Shown here piece after piece: positions 8,343 through 17,134 of a DNA stretch of 64,000 nucleotides. The DNA comes from Streptomyces xanthii (lineage in GTDB: Bacteria > Actinomycetota > Actinomycetes > Streptomycetales > Streptomycetaceae), in the NCBI RefSeq assembly GCF_014621695.1, contig NZ_CP061281.1:6448001-6512000 (forward strand). The letters are read 5' to 3'. The notes below the pieces were generated by a model. That model saw only the letters and a list, made by a program, of their open reading frames with translations. It had not been told where the DNA came from and did no database searches. Both the position numbers and the translations under genes were made by a program. The first letter of the stretch is position 1, and each line of letters opens with the position of its first letter.

Positions 8343-9479
8343 ATGTCGGCACCGAACAAGTCGTACGACCCTGTCGAGGTCGAGGCACTGAAACCGGAAG
8401 AGATCGAGCGCGTGCGGGACGAGGCGCTCGCCGCCTTCGCCGCCGCGGACTCGCTCGAGGCGCTTCAGGAGGCCAAGGTCGCGCACGCGGGCGGCACCTC
8501 GCCGCTGTCGCTCGCCAACCGCGAGATCGGCGCGCTGCCGCCGCAGGCCAAGGCCGCGGCCGGAAAGCTCGTCGGGCAGGCCCGCGCCGCCGTCGGCCGG
8601 GGCCTCGCCGCCCGCCAGGCCGAGCTGGAGGCCGAGCGCGACGCGCGCGTCCTGGTCGAGGAGGCCGTGGACGTCACGCTGCCCTACGACCGCGTGCCCG
8701 AGGGCGCCCGGCACCCGCTCACCACCATGATGGAGCGCGTCGCCGACGTGTTCGTGTCCATGGGGTACGAGATCGCGGAGGGCCCCGAGGTCGAGGCGGA
8801 GTGGTTCAACTTCGACGCCCTGAACTTCACGCCCGACCACCCGGCCCGGCAGATGCAGGACACGTTCTTCGTCGCCGGCCCCGAGGGCCGCGCGAAGACG
8901 GTCGGCGACGAGTCCGGTGTCGTGCTGCGCACCCACACCTCGCCCGTCCAGGCCCGCACGCTGCTCGACCGCGAGCCGCCCGTGTACGTGGTCTGCCCCG
9001 GCCGGGTCTTCCGCACCGACGAGCTGGACGCCACGCACACCCCGGTCTTCCACCAGATCGAGCTGCTCGCCGTGGACGAGGGCCTCACCATGGCCGACCT
9101 GAAGGGCACCCTGGACCACATGGTCCAGGCGCTGTTCGGCGCCGACATGAAGACCCGGCTGCGCCCCAACTACTTCCCGTTCACCGAGCCGTCCGCCGAG
9201 ATGGACATGGTCTGCTACGTGTGCCGCGGCGCGTCCGTCGGCAACCCGGACCGTCCGTGCCGCACCTGCGGCAGCGAGGGCTGGATCGAGCTGGGCGGCT
9301 GCGGCATGGTCAACCCGCGGGTCCTCGTGGCCTGCGGCGTCGACCCCGAGAAGTACAGCGGCTTCGCCTTCGGGTTCGGCATCGAGCGGATGCTGATGTT
9401 CCGCCACAACGTGGAAGACATGCGAGACATGGTCGAGGGTGACGTCCGGTTCACCCGGCCGTTCGGGATGGAGATCTGA
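8343..9479 (+). CDS. pheS: Phenylalanyl-tRNA synthetase alpha subunit
   Basis: This is the class II synthetase catalytic subunit (378 residues) of the alpha2-beta2 PheRS that charges tRNA-Phe. It has an N-terminal coiled coil (residues about 15-105), motif 2 ([20 protein letters not shown]) and motif 3 ([15 protein letters not shown]). The active-site segment [13 protein letters not shown] is also present. A CxxC...CxxC-type insert (CYVCRG...CRTCGSEGW) is seen, as in many bacterial PheS. The ATG at 8343 follows GGGAAGAG. The stop overlaps the pheT start (TGATG). Confidence 0.98.
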   Translation: MSAPNKSYDPVEVEALKPEEIERVRDEALAAFAAADSLEALQEAKVAHAGGTSPLSLANREIGALPPQAKAAAGKLVGQARAAVGRGLAARQAELEAERDARVLVEEAVDVTLPYDRVPEGARHPLTTMMERVADVFVSMGYEIAEGPEVEAEWFNFDALNFTPDHPARQMQDTFFVAGPEGRAKTVGDESGVVLRTHTSPVQARTLLDREPPVYVVCPGRVFRTDELDATHTPVFHQIELLAVDEGLTMADLKGTLDHMVQALFGADMKTRLRPNYFPFTEPSAEMDMVCYVCRGASVGNPDRPCRTCGSEGWIELGGCGMVNPRVLVACGVDPEKYSGFAFGFGIERMLMFRHNVEDMRDMVEGDVRFTRPFGMEI

Positions 9480-11992
9480 TGCGGGTCCCGCTTTCTTGGC
9501 TGCGGGAGTACGTCGACCTGCCGGCCACCGAGACCGGTCGCGACGTACAGGAGAAGCTGGTCCAGGTCGGCCTCGAGGTCGAGACCGTGGAGCAGCTCGG
9601 CGCGGACATCAAGGGCCCCCTCGTGGTGGGCCAGGTGCTGACCATCGAGGAGCTCGAGGGCTTCAAGAAGCCGATCCGATTCTGCACCGTCGACGTCGGC
9701 CAGGCCAACGGCACCGGTGAGCCCCAGGAGATCGTCTGCGGCGCCCGGAACTTCCAGGCCGGCGACAAGGTCGTCGTCGTGCTGCCCGGCGCCGAGCTGC
9801 CCGGCGGCTTCGCGATCGCCGCGCGCAAGACGTACGGCAGGACCTCGTACGGCATGATCTGCTCCACCGACGAGCTGGGCATGGGCGACGACGGCACGCA
9901 CGGCATCATCGTGCTGCCGCCGGAGACCGAGGTCGGCCGCGACGCCATCGAGCTGCTCCAGCTCGTCGACGAGGTCCTCGACATCGCCGTCACCCCGGAC
10001 CGCGGCTACTGCCTGTCCCTGCGCGGCATCGCCCGCGAGACCGCCATCGCGTACGGGCTCCCGCTGCGCGACCCGGCGCTCCTTGACGTCCCCGCGCCCA
10101 ACGCGCAGGGCTACCCGGTCCAGGTCTCCGACCCGATCGGCTGCGACCGCTTCACCGCGCGCACCGTCACCGGTCTGAGCCCCGAGGCCCGCTCGCCGAT
10201 CTGGCTGCAGCGCCGCCTGCAGAAGGCCGGCATGCGCCCGATCTCGCTCGCCGTCGACGTCACGAACTACGTGATGCTCGAGCTCGGCCAGCCGCTGCAC
10301 GCCTACGACCGTTCCCTCGTCCAGGGCACGATCGGGGTGCGCCGCGCCACGCAGGGCGAGAAGCTCACCACGCTCGACGGCGTCAAGCGCGTCCTCGACG
10401 CCGAGGACCTGGTCATCACGGACGAGCGCGGCCCCATCGGCCTCGCCGGCGTGATGGGCGGCGCCAACACAGAGATCGCCGACCACTCCGAGGACGCCGG
10501 CACCACCGACGTCGTCATCGAGGCCGCGCACTTCGACGCGATCACCATCGCCCGCACCGCGCGCCGTCACAAGCTGACCTCCGAGGCCTCCAAGCGCTAC
10601 GAGCGCGGCGTCGACCCGATGGCCGCCTCCGCGGCCGCCCAGCGCGTCGTCGACCTGCTGGTGCTGCTCGCCGGCGGCACCGCCGAGGAGGGCGTCACCG
10701 AGGTCATCGCCCCGGGTGCCCCGCGCACCATCTCGATCCCCGCCGACCACCCGGACAAGGTCGCGGGCGTCGCCTACGGCCGCGAGACCGTCGTGCGCCG
10801 CCTCCAGCAGGTCGGCTGCGACGTCTACGGGCAGGACGAGCTGGTCGTCACGGTTCCGTCCTGGCGCCCCGACCTGACCGACCCGAACGACCTGGCCGAA
10901 GAGGTCATCCGGCTCGAGGGCTACGAGAACCTGCCCTCGACCCTGCCGAAGCCCCCCGCGGGCCGCGGCCTGACCGAGCGCCAGCGGCTGCACCGCCGCG
11001 TCGGCCGCGCCCTGGCCGGCGCCGGCTACGTGGAGGCGCTGAACTACCCGTTCATCGGCGCCGCCGCCCTCGACGCCCTCGGCATCGAGGGGGACGACGC
11101 CCGCCGCGTCACCGTCGACCTGGTCAACCCGCTGTCCGACGAGGAGCCCTCGCTCCGTACGACGCTGCTGCCGGGCCTGCTCGGCGCGCTGCGCCGCAAC
11201 GACGGGCGCGGCAGCCACGACCTGGCGCTCTTCGAGACGGGCCTGGTGTTCCGGCCGACCGGCCAGGAGCACAAGGCGGTCCGGCTGCCCGTCGACCGCC
11301 GGCCCACCGACGAGGAGATCGCCGAGCTGACCACGGCGCTGCCGCGTCAGCCGCGCCGCGCCGCCGTCGTCCTCGCGGGCGCCCGCGAGCAGGCCGGCTG
11401 GTGGGGCAAGGGCTACCCGGCCACCTGGGCCGACGCCGTCGAGTCCGCCCGGATCGTCGCCCGCGAGGCCGACGTCGAGCTGACCGTCCGCGCCGACCAG
11501 CACGCGCCGTGGCACCCGGGCCGCTGCGCCGCGCTGTACGCGACGGTGGACGGCACGGAGACGCTCGTCGGCCACGCCGGTGAGCTGCACCCGCGCGTCG
11601 TCAAGGCGCTGCACCTGCCCGAGCGCACCTGCGCGATGGAGATCGAGCTCGACCTCGTCGAGCAGGCCTCCACCGGCGCGCTCCAGGCCCCGCGGATCTC
11701 CACGTTCCCCGTGGCCACGCAGGACGTCGCGCTCGTCGTCGGCAAGGACGTGCCGGCCGCGGTCGTCGAGGACGCCTTGCGCACCGGCGCCGGGGAACTG
11801 CTCGAGGCGGTCCGCCTGTTCGACGTGTACGAGAACGCGGAGCAGCTCGGCGAGGACAAGAAGTCCCTCGCCTACGCCCTGCGCTTCCGTGCCGCCGACC
11901 GGACGCTGACGGTCGAGGAGGCCAGCGCCGCGCGTGACGCGGCGGTCGCCCACGCGGCCGAGAGCACGGGCGCGGTGCTGCGCGGCGCCTGA
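9479..11992 (+). CDS. pheT: Phenylalanyl-tRNA synthetase beta subunit
   Basis: This 837-residue protein has the usual PheT domain order. The N-terminal B1 region is followed by the tRNA-binding (EMAP-like) domain (residues about 40-150), B3/B4 (editing) around [21 protein letters not shown]5 (about 420-490), a class II-like core and a C-terminal FDX-ACB anticodon-binding domain. That last domain reads [24 protein letters not shown] at its start. It pairs with PheS and edits Tyr-tRNA-Phe. The start overlaps the pheS stop by one base. A perfect 15-bp hairpin terminates the operon. Confidence 0.98.
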   Translation: MRVPLSWLREYVDLPATETGRDVQEKLVQVGLEVETVEQLGADIKGPLVVGQVLTIEELEGFKKPIRFCTVDVGQANGTGEPQEIVCGARNFQAGDKVVVVLPGAELPGGFAIAARKTYGRTSYGMICSTDELGMGDDGTHGIIVLPPETEVGRDAIELLQLVDEVLDIAVTPDRGYCLSLRGIARETAIAYGLPLRDPALLDVPAPNAQGYPVQVSDPIGCDRFTARTVTGLSPEARSPIWLQRRLQKAGMRPISLAVDVTNYVMLELGQPLHAYDRSLVQGTIGVRRATQGEKLTTLDGVKRVLDAEDLVITDERGPIGLAGVMGGANTEIADHSEDAGTTDVVIEAAHFDAITIARTARRHKLTSEASKRYERGVDPMAASAAAQRVVDLLVLLAGGTAEEGVTEVIAPGAPRTISIPADHPDKVAGVAYGRETVVRRLQQVGCDVYGQDELVVTVPSWRPDLTDPNDLAEEVIRLEGYENLPSTLPKPPAGRGLTERQRLHRRVGRALAGAGYVEALNYPFIGAAALDALGIEGDDARRVTVDLVNPLSDEEPSLRTTLLPGLLGALRRNDGRGSHDLALFETGLVFRPTGQEHKAVRLPVDRRPTDEEIAELTTALPRQPRRAAVVLAGAREQAGWWGKGYPATWADAVESARIVAREADVELTVRADQHAPWHPGRCAALYATVDGTETLVGHAGELHPRVVKALHLPERTCAMEIELDLVEQASTGALQAPRISTFPVATQDVALVVGKDVPAAVVEDALRTGAGELLEAVRLFDVYENAEQLGEDKKSLAYALRFRAADRTLTVEEASAARDAAVAHAAESTGAVLRGA

Positions 11993-12017
11993 CGCCGCGG
12001 CAGGACAGGACAGAACG

Positions 12018-12051
12018 AAGGGGCGCATCCGGATCACCGGATGCGCCCCTT
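12018..12051 (+). terminator. Terminator after pheT
   Basis: AAGGGGCGCATCCGG (12018-12032) pairs perfectly with CCGGATGCGCCCCTT (12037-12051) around the loop ATCA, then TCTCT. The 15-bp stem is among the strongest in the window. Confidence 0.92.
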
Positions 12052-12339
12052 CTCTGTGGGACCACCTTCCGTGGACCTGAGGCCGGCCGCAGGATCGGCG
12101 CCGTCCGCCCGCCGCAGGAGTTGTCGGGCAGGCGAGCGGACGGACGGCGCAAGCGCGGGCCGTCGTCTGTACGAGGGGGAGCCGACGACCCGGCCGGCCT
12201 CTCTTTCGAGGCAGTTCAGTCAAGCGGGCGGATACCGGGAGCAACAGAGTGCACACCGGCTGGAGTTGGGTATTCCGATCACACCCCGTGTGAAGGCGGT
12301 TGCCCTAGGCTGACGTCACCGAGCCAACGGAGGGCCTCC
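12052..12339 (+). promoter_or_regulatory. Gene-free upstream region of the HTH/TPR regulator
   Basis: No convincing gene is present. Near the 3' end there is an inverted repeat CACAC-CCC-GTGTG (12280-12292) just upstream of TAGGCT (12306-12311), a plausible -10 without a clear -35. The repeat may be an operator for the downstream regulator. This is weak evidence. Confidence 0.35.
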
Positions 12340-13680
12340 ATGCAGCCCAACACCCTGCTCGACGCGATCCTCGACGAGGCCGGGATCTCCCATGCCGGCC
12401 TGGCCGCCCATGTGAACCAGGCGGGGAAGGCCCGCGGACTCGCGCTGCGCTACGAACACACGGCCGTCGCCCGCTGGTTGAAGGGCCAGCGCCCGCGCGG
12501 CCAGGTCCCCGATCTCATCTGCGAGGTCCTCGCGGGACGTCTCCAGCGGCACGTCACGCTGGACGACATCGGCCTCGGCATCCCCGGTGAGCCCGCCTCG
12601 GCGCACGGGTCGAGCCTGTCCGGCTTCGTGGAGCGGGCCACCGCCCTGTGGCGCTCCGACGAGCAGCAGCGCCGGCACGTCCTCGACGCCCCGGCCGTCA
12701 CGGGGACCCCGGCCGTGATGCCGGTCTGGGAGTGGGAGAACCCGCCGGAGGACAACGACGTGTCCCGCGGCGGCCGGCACCCGGTCAGCCAGGCCGACAT
12801 CGACATGATGCGCTCGGCGCGCACCCACTACGAGCAGATGTACCGCAAGGCGGGCGGCATCGCGACCCGCACGCGCATCGTCGGCTTCCTCAACACGGAG
12901 GCGGCGCCGCTGCTGCGCGGCCGCTACACCGACGCGACGGGCCGTCAGCTGCACCGGGCCACCGGCGGGCTCGTCGCCATCGCCGGGATCTGCGCCTACG
13001 ACTCGGACGCGCACGGGCTCGCCCAGCGCTACTTCCACCAGGCGCTGCGGCTCGCGAAGGCCAGCGGGGACCGCGGGCTCGGCGCGTACGTGATAGCGCT
13101 GCTCGTCAATCAGGCGCTGCACATGCGCGAGCACCGCCAGGCCGTCGCGTTCGCGGAGGCCGCGCTGCGGGCCGCCGGGCGGCACATCACCCCGGCGCTC
13201 GCCTCGGACCTGTACGCGATGCAGGCCAAGGCGTACGCGCACATCGGCGACGGCACGAGCGCCCTGGAGTGCATCCGGCGTGCCGAGTCCGCCGCCGACC
13301 GCATCCGGCGGGGCCACGAACCGGACGAGACGGGCTACGTGCAGCCCGGGTTCGTCAACGTCCAGGTCGCCGAGGCGCTGCTCCGCCTCGGGGACTGTGC
13401 GGGGGCCAAGGAGCACGCGCAGGAGGCCGTCCACACCCCGGCGCACGACCGCGGCCGGGTGCACCGGCTCGCGGTGCTCAGCCAGATCCAGCTGCGTCAG
13501 GGCAACGCGGAACAGGCCGTGGCCACCGCGGTCGAAATGGCCGAGCGGGCCCGCGGGATGGAGTCGCAGAGGCTGCGCGACAGACTCCGGGCGGTCCGCG
13601 AGCACCTGGTGCGCAGCGGATGCGCCGGTACGGCCGAGGCGGCCGAGCTCATCGACGGAGCGCTGCGCGTGCCGCTCTGA
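12340..13680 (+). CDS. HTH plus TPR regulator (NsdA-like family)
   Basis: This 446-residue protein has an N-terminal DNA-binding-like region (residues 1-75, LDAILDEAGISHAGLAAHVN and YEHTAVARWLKGQRPRG). A Trp/Pro-rich linker (VWEWENPPEDND) follows, then about 280 residues of helical repeats of TPR type (for example LAQRYFHQALRLAKASGD and ALECIRRAESAADRIRRG). This matches the Streptomyces-specific regulators related to NsdA, which repress sporulation and antibiotic production in S. coelicolor. The family link is from memory of that architecture. It is followed 93 bases later by a NUDIX gene on the same strand, whose TTA codon also points to developmental control. Confidence 0.8.
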   Translation: MQPNTLLDAILDEAGISHAGLAAHVNQAGKARGLALRYEHTAVARWLKGQRPRGQVPDLICEVLAGRLQRHVTLDDIGLGIPGEPASAHGSSLSGFVERATALWRSDEQQRRHVLDAPAVTGTPAVMPVWEWENPPEDNDVSRGGRHPVSQADIDMMRSARTHYEQMYRKAGGIATRTRIVGFLNTEAAPLLRGRYTDATGRQLHRATGGLVAIAGICAYDSDAHGLAQRYFHQALRLAKASGDRGLGAYVIALLVNQALHMREHRQAVAFAEAALRAAGRHITPALASDLYAMQAKAYAHIGDGTSALECIRRAESAADRIRRGHEPDETGYVQPGFVNVQVAEALLRLGDCAGAKEHAQEAVHTPAHDRGRVHRLAVLSQIQLRQGNAEQAVATAVEMAERARGMESQRLRDRLRAVREHLVRSGCAGTAEAAELIDGALRVPL

Positions 13681-13773
13681 GCCCCCTCTGATTCCTTCTG
13701 GTCCCTTTCGAGAGGCGCTCGTTCACGCCCCTGCTGCGATATTGCCATCAACTCGGCGGAAGGTGGCAGAACC

Positions 13774-14301
13774 GTGCAGTGGACGAAACAGAACGAACAA
13801 ACTGTGTACGAAAACAGGTGGTTCAGCGTCAATCTGGCAGATGTCGAACTCCCTGACGGTCAGCACCTCGACCACTTCCTCATCCGGCTGCGCCCCGTGG
13901 CCGTGGCCACCGTGGTGAACGAGGCCAACGAGGTGCTCCTGCTGTGGCGGCACCGCTTCATCACCGACAGCTGGGGCTGGGAGCTGGCGGCCGGCGTCGT
14001 CGAGGACGGCGAGGACATCGCGTACGCGGCCGCGCGGGAACTGGAGGAGGAGACCGGCTGGCGACCGGGACCGCTGCGGCACCTGATGAGTGTCGAGCCG
14101 TCCAACGGCCTCACGGACGCCCGGCACCACATCTACTGGACCGACGAAGGGACGTACATCGGCCACCCCCAGGACGACTTCGAGTCGGACCGCAGGGAAT
14201 GGGTCCCGCTCAAGCTCGTCCCCGACATGATCGCCCGGGGTGAGGTCCCGGCCGCCAACATGGCGGCCGCCTTACTCCTGCTCCACCACATGCGCCTGTG
14301 A
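13774..14301 (+). CDS. NUDIX hydrolase with a TTA codon
   Basis: This 175-residue protein starts at GTG. The NUDIX box is complete: G(x5)E(x7)REL-x-EE-x-G in AGVVEDGEDIAYAAARELEEETGW (residues about 73-96). It coordinates Mg2+ for cleavage of a nucleoside-diphosphate-linked substrate; the overall layout is closest to ADP-ribose pyrophosphatase-like enzymes, but the substrate is unproven. A rare TTA leucine codon lies at 14272-14274 (codon 167 of 175), so full translation should depend on the bldA tRNA. It is the only in-frame TTA I noticed in the window. Confidence 0.9.
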   Translation: MQWTKQNEQTVYENRWFSVNLADVELPDGQHLDHFLIRLRPVAVATVVNEANEVLLLWRHRFITDSWGWELAAGVVEDGEDIAYAAARELEEETGWRPGPLRHLMSVEPSNGLTDARHHIYWTDEGTYIGHPQDDFESDRREWVPLKLVPDMIARGEVPAANMAAALLLLHHMRL

Positions 14302-14321
14302 GGACGGGCCTCGCCCCGGTG

Positions 14322-14579
14322 TCAGCGGCCCAGCAGCTGCCAGACCGCGACGGCGAGGGCGCCGACGGCGGCCAGCGCGGCCACCGCGGGCAGTGGCCAG
14401 CGGGTGTGCTCGAGCGCGGTGACGCGTGCGCTCAGCTCGTCCTGGTCCTTGGCCGTCTCGTCGTCGCGGTGGGCCAGCAGGGCCAGCCGGCCGTCGATGC
14501 GGGTCAGCCCGACCTCGAAGACGCGGCGTAACTCTGCGAGTTCCTCGGGGACCACGGGACGCTCCGGGTCGGTGGTCAC
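14322..14579 (-). CDS. Small coiled-coil protein with C-terminal membrane helix
   Basis: This 85-residue protein has a charged helical region (residues about 12-60, ELAELRRVFEVGLTRIDGRL and DDETAKDQDELSARVTALEH) and then one membrane helix near the C-terminus (LPAVAALAAVGALAVAVWQLLG). The GTG start at 14579 is set by AAAGGAG seven bases upstream. The topology is that of a tail-anchored protein, superficially like phage holin-associated or small scaffold proteins, but there are no phage genes nearby. Function unknown. Confidence 0.65.
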   Translation of the reverse strand: MTTDPERPVVPEELAELRRVFEVGLTRIDGRLALLAHRDDETAKDQDELSARVTALEHTRWPLPAVAALAAVGALAVAVWQLLGR

Positions 14580-14719
14580 GGGTCCGCTCCTTTCCGTAGC
14601 CGTCACTTCCTTGTCGTGCGCATCTTTGGTGCGCACGGGAAGTCAACTCGCCTGGTGGGCGCGGCGGGAGCGTGTGCGGAGGGCATATGCGGGTCACGCG
14701 CGCGTGCCCCGTGCGAACG

Positions 14720-14757
14720 CGACGGGCCCGGTGTTCCGAAGAACACCGGGCCCGTCG
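14720..14757 (-). terminator. Terminator after the 3-hydroxyacyl-CoA dehydrogenase
   Basis: A perfect 17-bp stem (14720-14736 with 14741-14757) has the loop CGAA on the plus strand. Read on the minus strand, in the direction of the dehydrogenase gene, this is a C(UUCG)G tetraloop, the very stable form. It also separates the small coiled-coil gene from that transcript. Confidence 0.9.
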
Positions 14758-14793
14758 GCGAGCACGGAGTGTGATGCCCCGCGGGGCGTCGGT

Positions 14794-15666
14794 TCAGGAG
14801 TACGTGTAGAAGCCCGAGCCCGTCTTGCGGCCGAGCCGGCCCGCGTCGACCATCCGCTGCAGCAGCGGGGGAGCGGCGTACAGCGGCTCCTTGTACTCGG
14901 CGTACATCGAGTCGGCGATCGAGACGATCGTGTCGAGGCCGATCAGGTCCGAGAGCTTGAGCGGGCCCATCGGGTGGGCGCAGCCCATCTCCATGCCGTT
15001 GTCGATGTCCTCGCGGCTGGCGATACCGGACTCGAACATCCGGATCGAGGAGAGGAGGTACGGCACGAGCAGCGCGTTCACGACGAAGCCCGAGCGGTCC
15101 TGGGCGCGGATCGCGTGCTTGCCGAGGATCTTCTCCACCATGGCCTGGGCGCGGCTGATCGTGCCCTCGGACGTGGTCAGCGCCGGGATCAGCTCGACGA
15201 GCTTCTGCACCGGGGCCGGGTTGAAGAAGTGGATGCCGATGACCTGGTCCGGGCGGGACGTCGCGACGGCCAGCTTCACCAGCGGGATGGAGGAGGTGTT
15301 CGACGCGAGGATCGCGTCGGGGCGGGTCACGACCTGGTCGAGGACCTGGAAGATCTCCGTCTTGACCTGCTCGTTCTCCACGACGGCCTCGATGACGAGG
15401 TCGCGGTCGGCGAACTCGCCGAGGTCCGTGGTGAACGTGAGGCGGGCCTGCGTCTCCGCGAGCTCCTCGTCGGTGATCTTGCCGCGCGCGGCCGCCTTCG
15501 ACAGCGAGTTCAGCAGCCGGGTCCGACCGATCTCCAGAGCCTCGCCGGTGGTCTCGGCCACCATCACGTCCAGACCGGAGCGGGCGCAGACCTCTGCGAT
15601 CCCCGCGCCCATCTGGCCACAGCCCACCACTCCGACGCGTTGGATGTCAGTCAAGGGGTCCGTCAC
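14794..15666 (-). CDS. 3-hydroxybutyryl-CoA / 3-hydroxyacyl-CoA dehydrogenase
   Basis: This 290-residue NAD(P)-dependent enzyme interconverts acetoacetyl-CoA and 3-hydroxybutyryl-CoA (or longer acyl chains). The N-terminal Rossmann motif is VGVVGCGQMGAGIAEVCARSG. The catalytic His is in GIHFFNPAP with Asn in ASNTSSIPL. The C-terminal domain contains SGFVVNALLVPYL and ends in the typical LGRKTGSGFYTY. In streptomycetes it supplies the ethylmalonyl-CoA pathway, fatty acid breakdown or butyryl-CoA units; context does not decide which. It appears monocistronic, with its own strong terminator. Confidence 0.93.
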   Translation of the reverse strand: MTDPLTDIQRVGVVGCGQMGAGIAEVCARSGLDVMVAETTGEALEIGRTRLLNSLSKAAARGKITDEELAETQARLTFTTDLGEFADRDLVIEAVVENEQVKTEIFQVLDQVVTRPDAILASNTSSIPLVKLAVATSRPDQVIGIHFFNPAPVQKLVELIPALTTSEGTISRAQAMVEKILGKHAIRAQDRSGFVVNALLVPYLLSSIRMFESGIASREDIDNGMEMGCAHPMGPLKLSDLIGLDTIVSIADSMYAEYKEPLYAAPPLLQRMVDAGRLGRKTGSGFYTYS

Positions 15667-15893
15667 CTCGTGCCTTTCGCTGATCTTCCGGGGTCGCCGG
15701 GGATCGGGGGTCTACCGGTCGGTGCTGCACGTTACCCCGTCGTAGGGGCGGGAGTGGAGCCCGGGTTGACGCCGGATCGCCCCGGCCACACGGTGGCACA
15801 ACGGAACCGGCGCATCCATGGGACGTATCTCACGTCCCCGGAGGCGCCGGTGTGAGAGGTGCGGGTGGAGTGGGGTGTGGGGTCGGACGGGAC

Positions 15894-16088
15894 CTAGGCC
15901 GTGGCGGTGGCGTGCCGGACCTCGCAGTCGGGGCCCGGCGACACGATGGCCTCGTGGCCGTCCTCGAAGCGGACACGGAACGGCGGGCCGCCGTCGCCGC
16001 CGAGTACCTCGATGATCTCGGCGACCTTGTCGTGCTGGCCGACGACCCGGCCGTGGACCAGCAGCCGGTCGCCTTCGCTTGCCTGCAT
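15894..16088 (-). CDS. DUF1918-family small protein
   Basis: This 64-residue protein starts MQASEGDRLLVHGRVVGQHD and has the DUF1918 layout: a small beta-rich, SH3-like fold with RVVGQxDKxxEIIEVLGxDGxPPFRVRFEDGHE. The start at 16088 is fixed by AGGAGG seven bases upstream. It lies 38 bases downstream of the DMT exporter gene on the same strand and may be cotranscribed. Function not established. Confidence 0.88.
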   Translation of the reverse strand: MQASEGDRLLVHGRVVGQHDKVAEIIEVLGGDGGPPFRVRFEDGHEAIVSPGPDCEVRHATATA

Positions 16089-16126
16089 CACGGGACCTCC
16101 TCGCCATACACGTCGGTACGCCCAGT

Positions 16127-17134
16127 TTAGGCGTCTCGTCCCTTTCGGGACCCCCGTCGGCCGGACCTCTGTGTCACCGCGATGCACACCAGGACCACGA
16201 CCGCCGTGACCGGCGCCGCCACCGGAAGGTCCTCGCCGAGCAGCGTCACCGACCACACCAGCGTGAGCAGCGGCTGCGCCAGCTGCAGCTGGCTGGCGCG
16301 GGGGACGCCGATCAGCGCCATGCCCCGGTACCAGACGACCATCCCGAGGAAGAGCGAGCCGACCGACACCCACAGCAGGCCCGCCACGCTGTGCGCCGTC
16401 AGCCGCACCGGCTCGTGCGGCAGGGCGAGCGCCGCGCCCGCCACGGCGAGCGGCAGCGACAGGACGACGGCCCAGCCGATCACCTGCCAGCCGGGCATCA
16501 CGGACGCGAGCCGCCCGCCCTCCGCGTAACCGGCCGCGCAGACCAGGAGGGCCGCGAACAGGTACAGGTCGGCGCGGCCGAGCGAGCCCCCGCTCTGCTG
16601 CACCGTGAACACGAGGACCGCCGCGGCGCCCGCGCAGGCCGCGACCCAGAACGCGCGGGGCGGCCGGGCGCCCGTCCGCAGCACGGACACCGCGGCCGTC
16701 GTGAGCGGCAGCAGGCCGACCACGACGGCGGAGTGCGCGGTCGTCGCCGTCTCCAGGGCCAGCGTCGTCAGCATCGGGAAGCCGAGCACGCAGCCGCCCG
16801 CGACCACGGCGAGCCCCGCCCAGTCGCGCCGGCGCGGCACAGGTGTCCGCAGCGCCAGCAGACAGCCGCCGGCGATCAGTGCCGCGAGCACCACCCGCAG
16901 GCTCACCAGCGACCAGGGTCCGAACCCCTCCAGGCCCCAGGCCGTACCGGGGAAGGTCAGCGAGAACGTCGCGACCCCCGCGGCCGCGAGCAGCAGGCCG
17001 CGGCCTGAACCGGCACCGCCCTGGGCCTCTGCCGAGGTGCCAGGGGGTTTGCCCGCCGACGTGTCCGCCGAGCCGCCCGCCGGGGTGTCGACTGCTACTC
17101 CGCTCGGTGCGATAGCGCTATTCTCTGCTCTCAT
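16127..17134 (-). CDS. EamA/DMT-family exporter
   Basis: This 335-residue membrane protein has ten predicted helices arranged as two EamA repeats (residues about 45-175 and 190-325). The second repeat begins RADLYLFAALLVCAAGYAEG, and the protein ends in a basic tail. Proteins of this type export amino acids or related metabolites. It is head-to-head with a MocR-type regulator, a common pairing in which the regulator controls the exporter. The first 40 residues are Ala/Pro/Gly-rich and atypical. The ATG overlaps the regulator's ATG in CATG, so either the real start is further in or both messages are nearly leaderless. Confidence 0.87.
   Translation of the reverse strand: MRAENSAIAPSGVAVDTPAGGSADTSAGKPPGTSAEAQGGAGSGRGLLLAAAGVATFSLTFPGTAWGLEGFGPWSLVSLRVVLAALIAGGCLLALRTPVPRRRDWAGLAVVAGGCVLGFPMLTTLALETATTAHSAVVVGLLPLTTAAVSVLRTGARPPRAFWVAACAGAAAVLVFTVQQSGGSLGRADLYLFAALLVCAAGYAEGGRLASVMPGWQVIGWAVVLSLPLAVAGAALALPHEPVRLTAHSVAGLLWVSVGSLFLGMVVWYRGMALIGVPRASQLQLAQPLLTLVWSVTLLGEDLPVAAPVTAVVVLVCIAVTQRSGRRGSRKGRDA
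17112..17121. promoter_or_regulatory. Palindromic operator candidate between exporter and MocR gene
   Basis: ATAGCGCTAT is a perfect 10-bp palindrome 11 bases before the regulator's ATG. TATTCT (17119-17124) ends 8 bases before that ATG, a spacing that would make a leaderless message. On the other strand TTCGCC-16-TACGCT lies the same way before the exporter's ATG. Confidence 0.45.

Noticed and set aside
9215..12256. Minus-strand frame of about 1000 codons over pheS and pheT
   Set aside because: It lies opposite pheST with all their conserved motifs; its translation has no recognisable domain.
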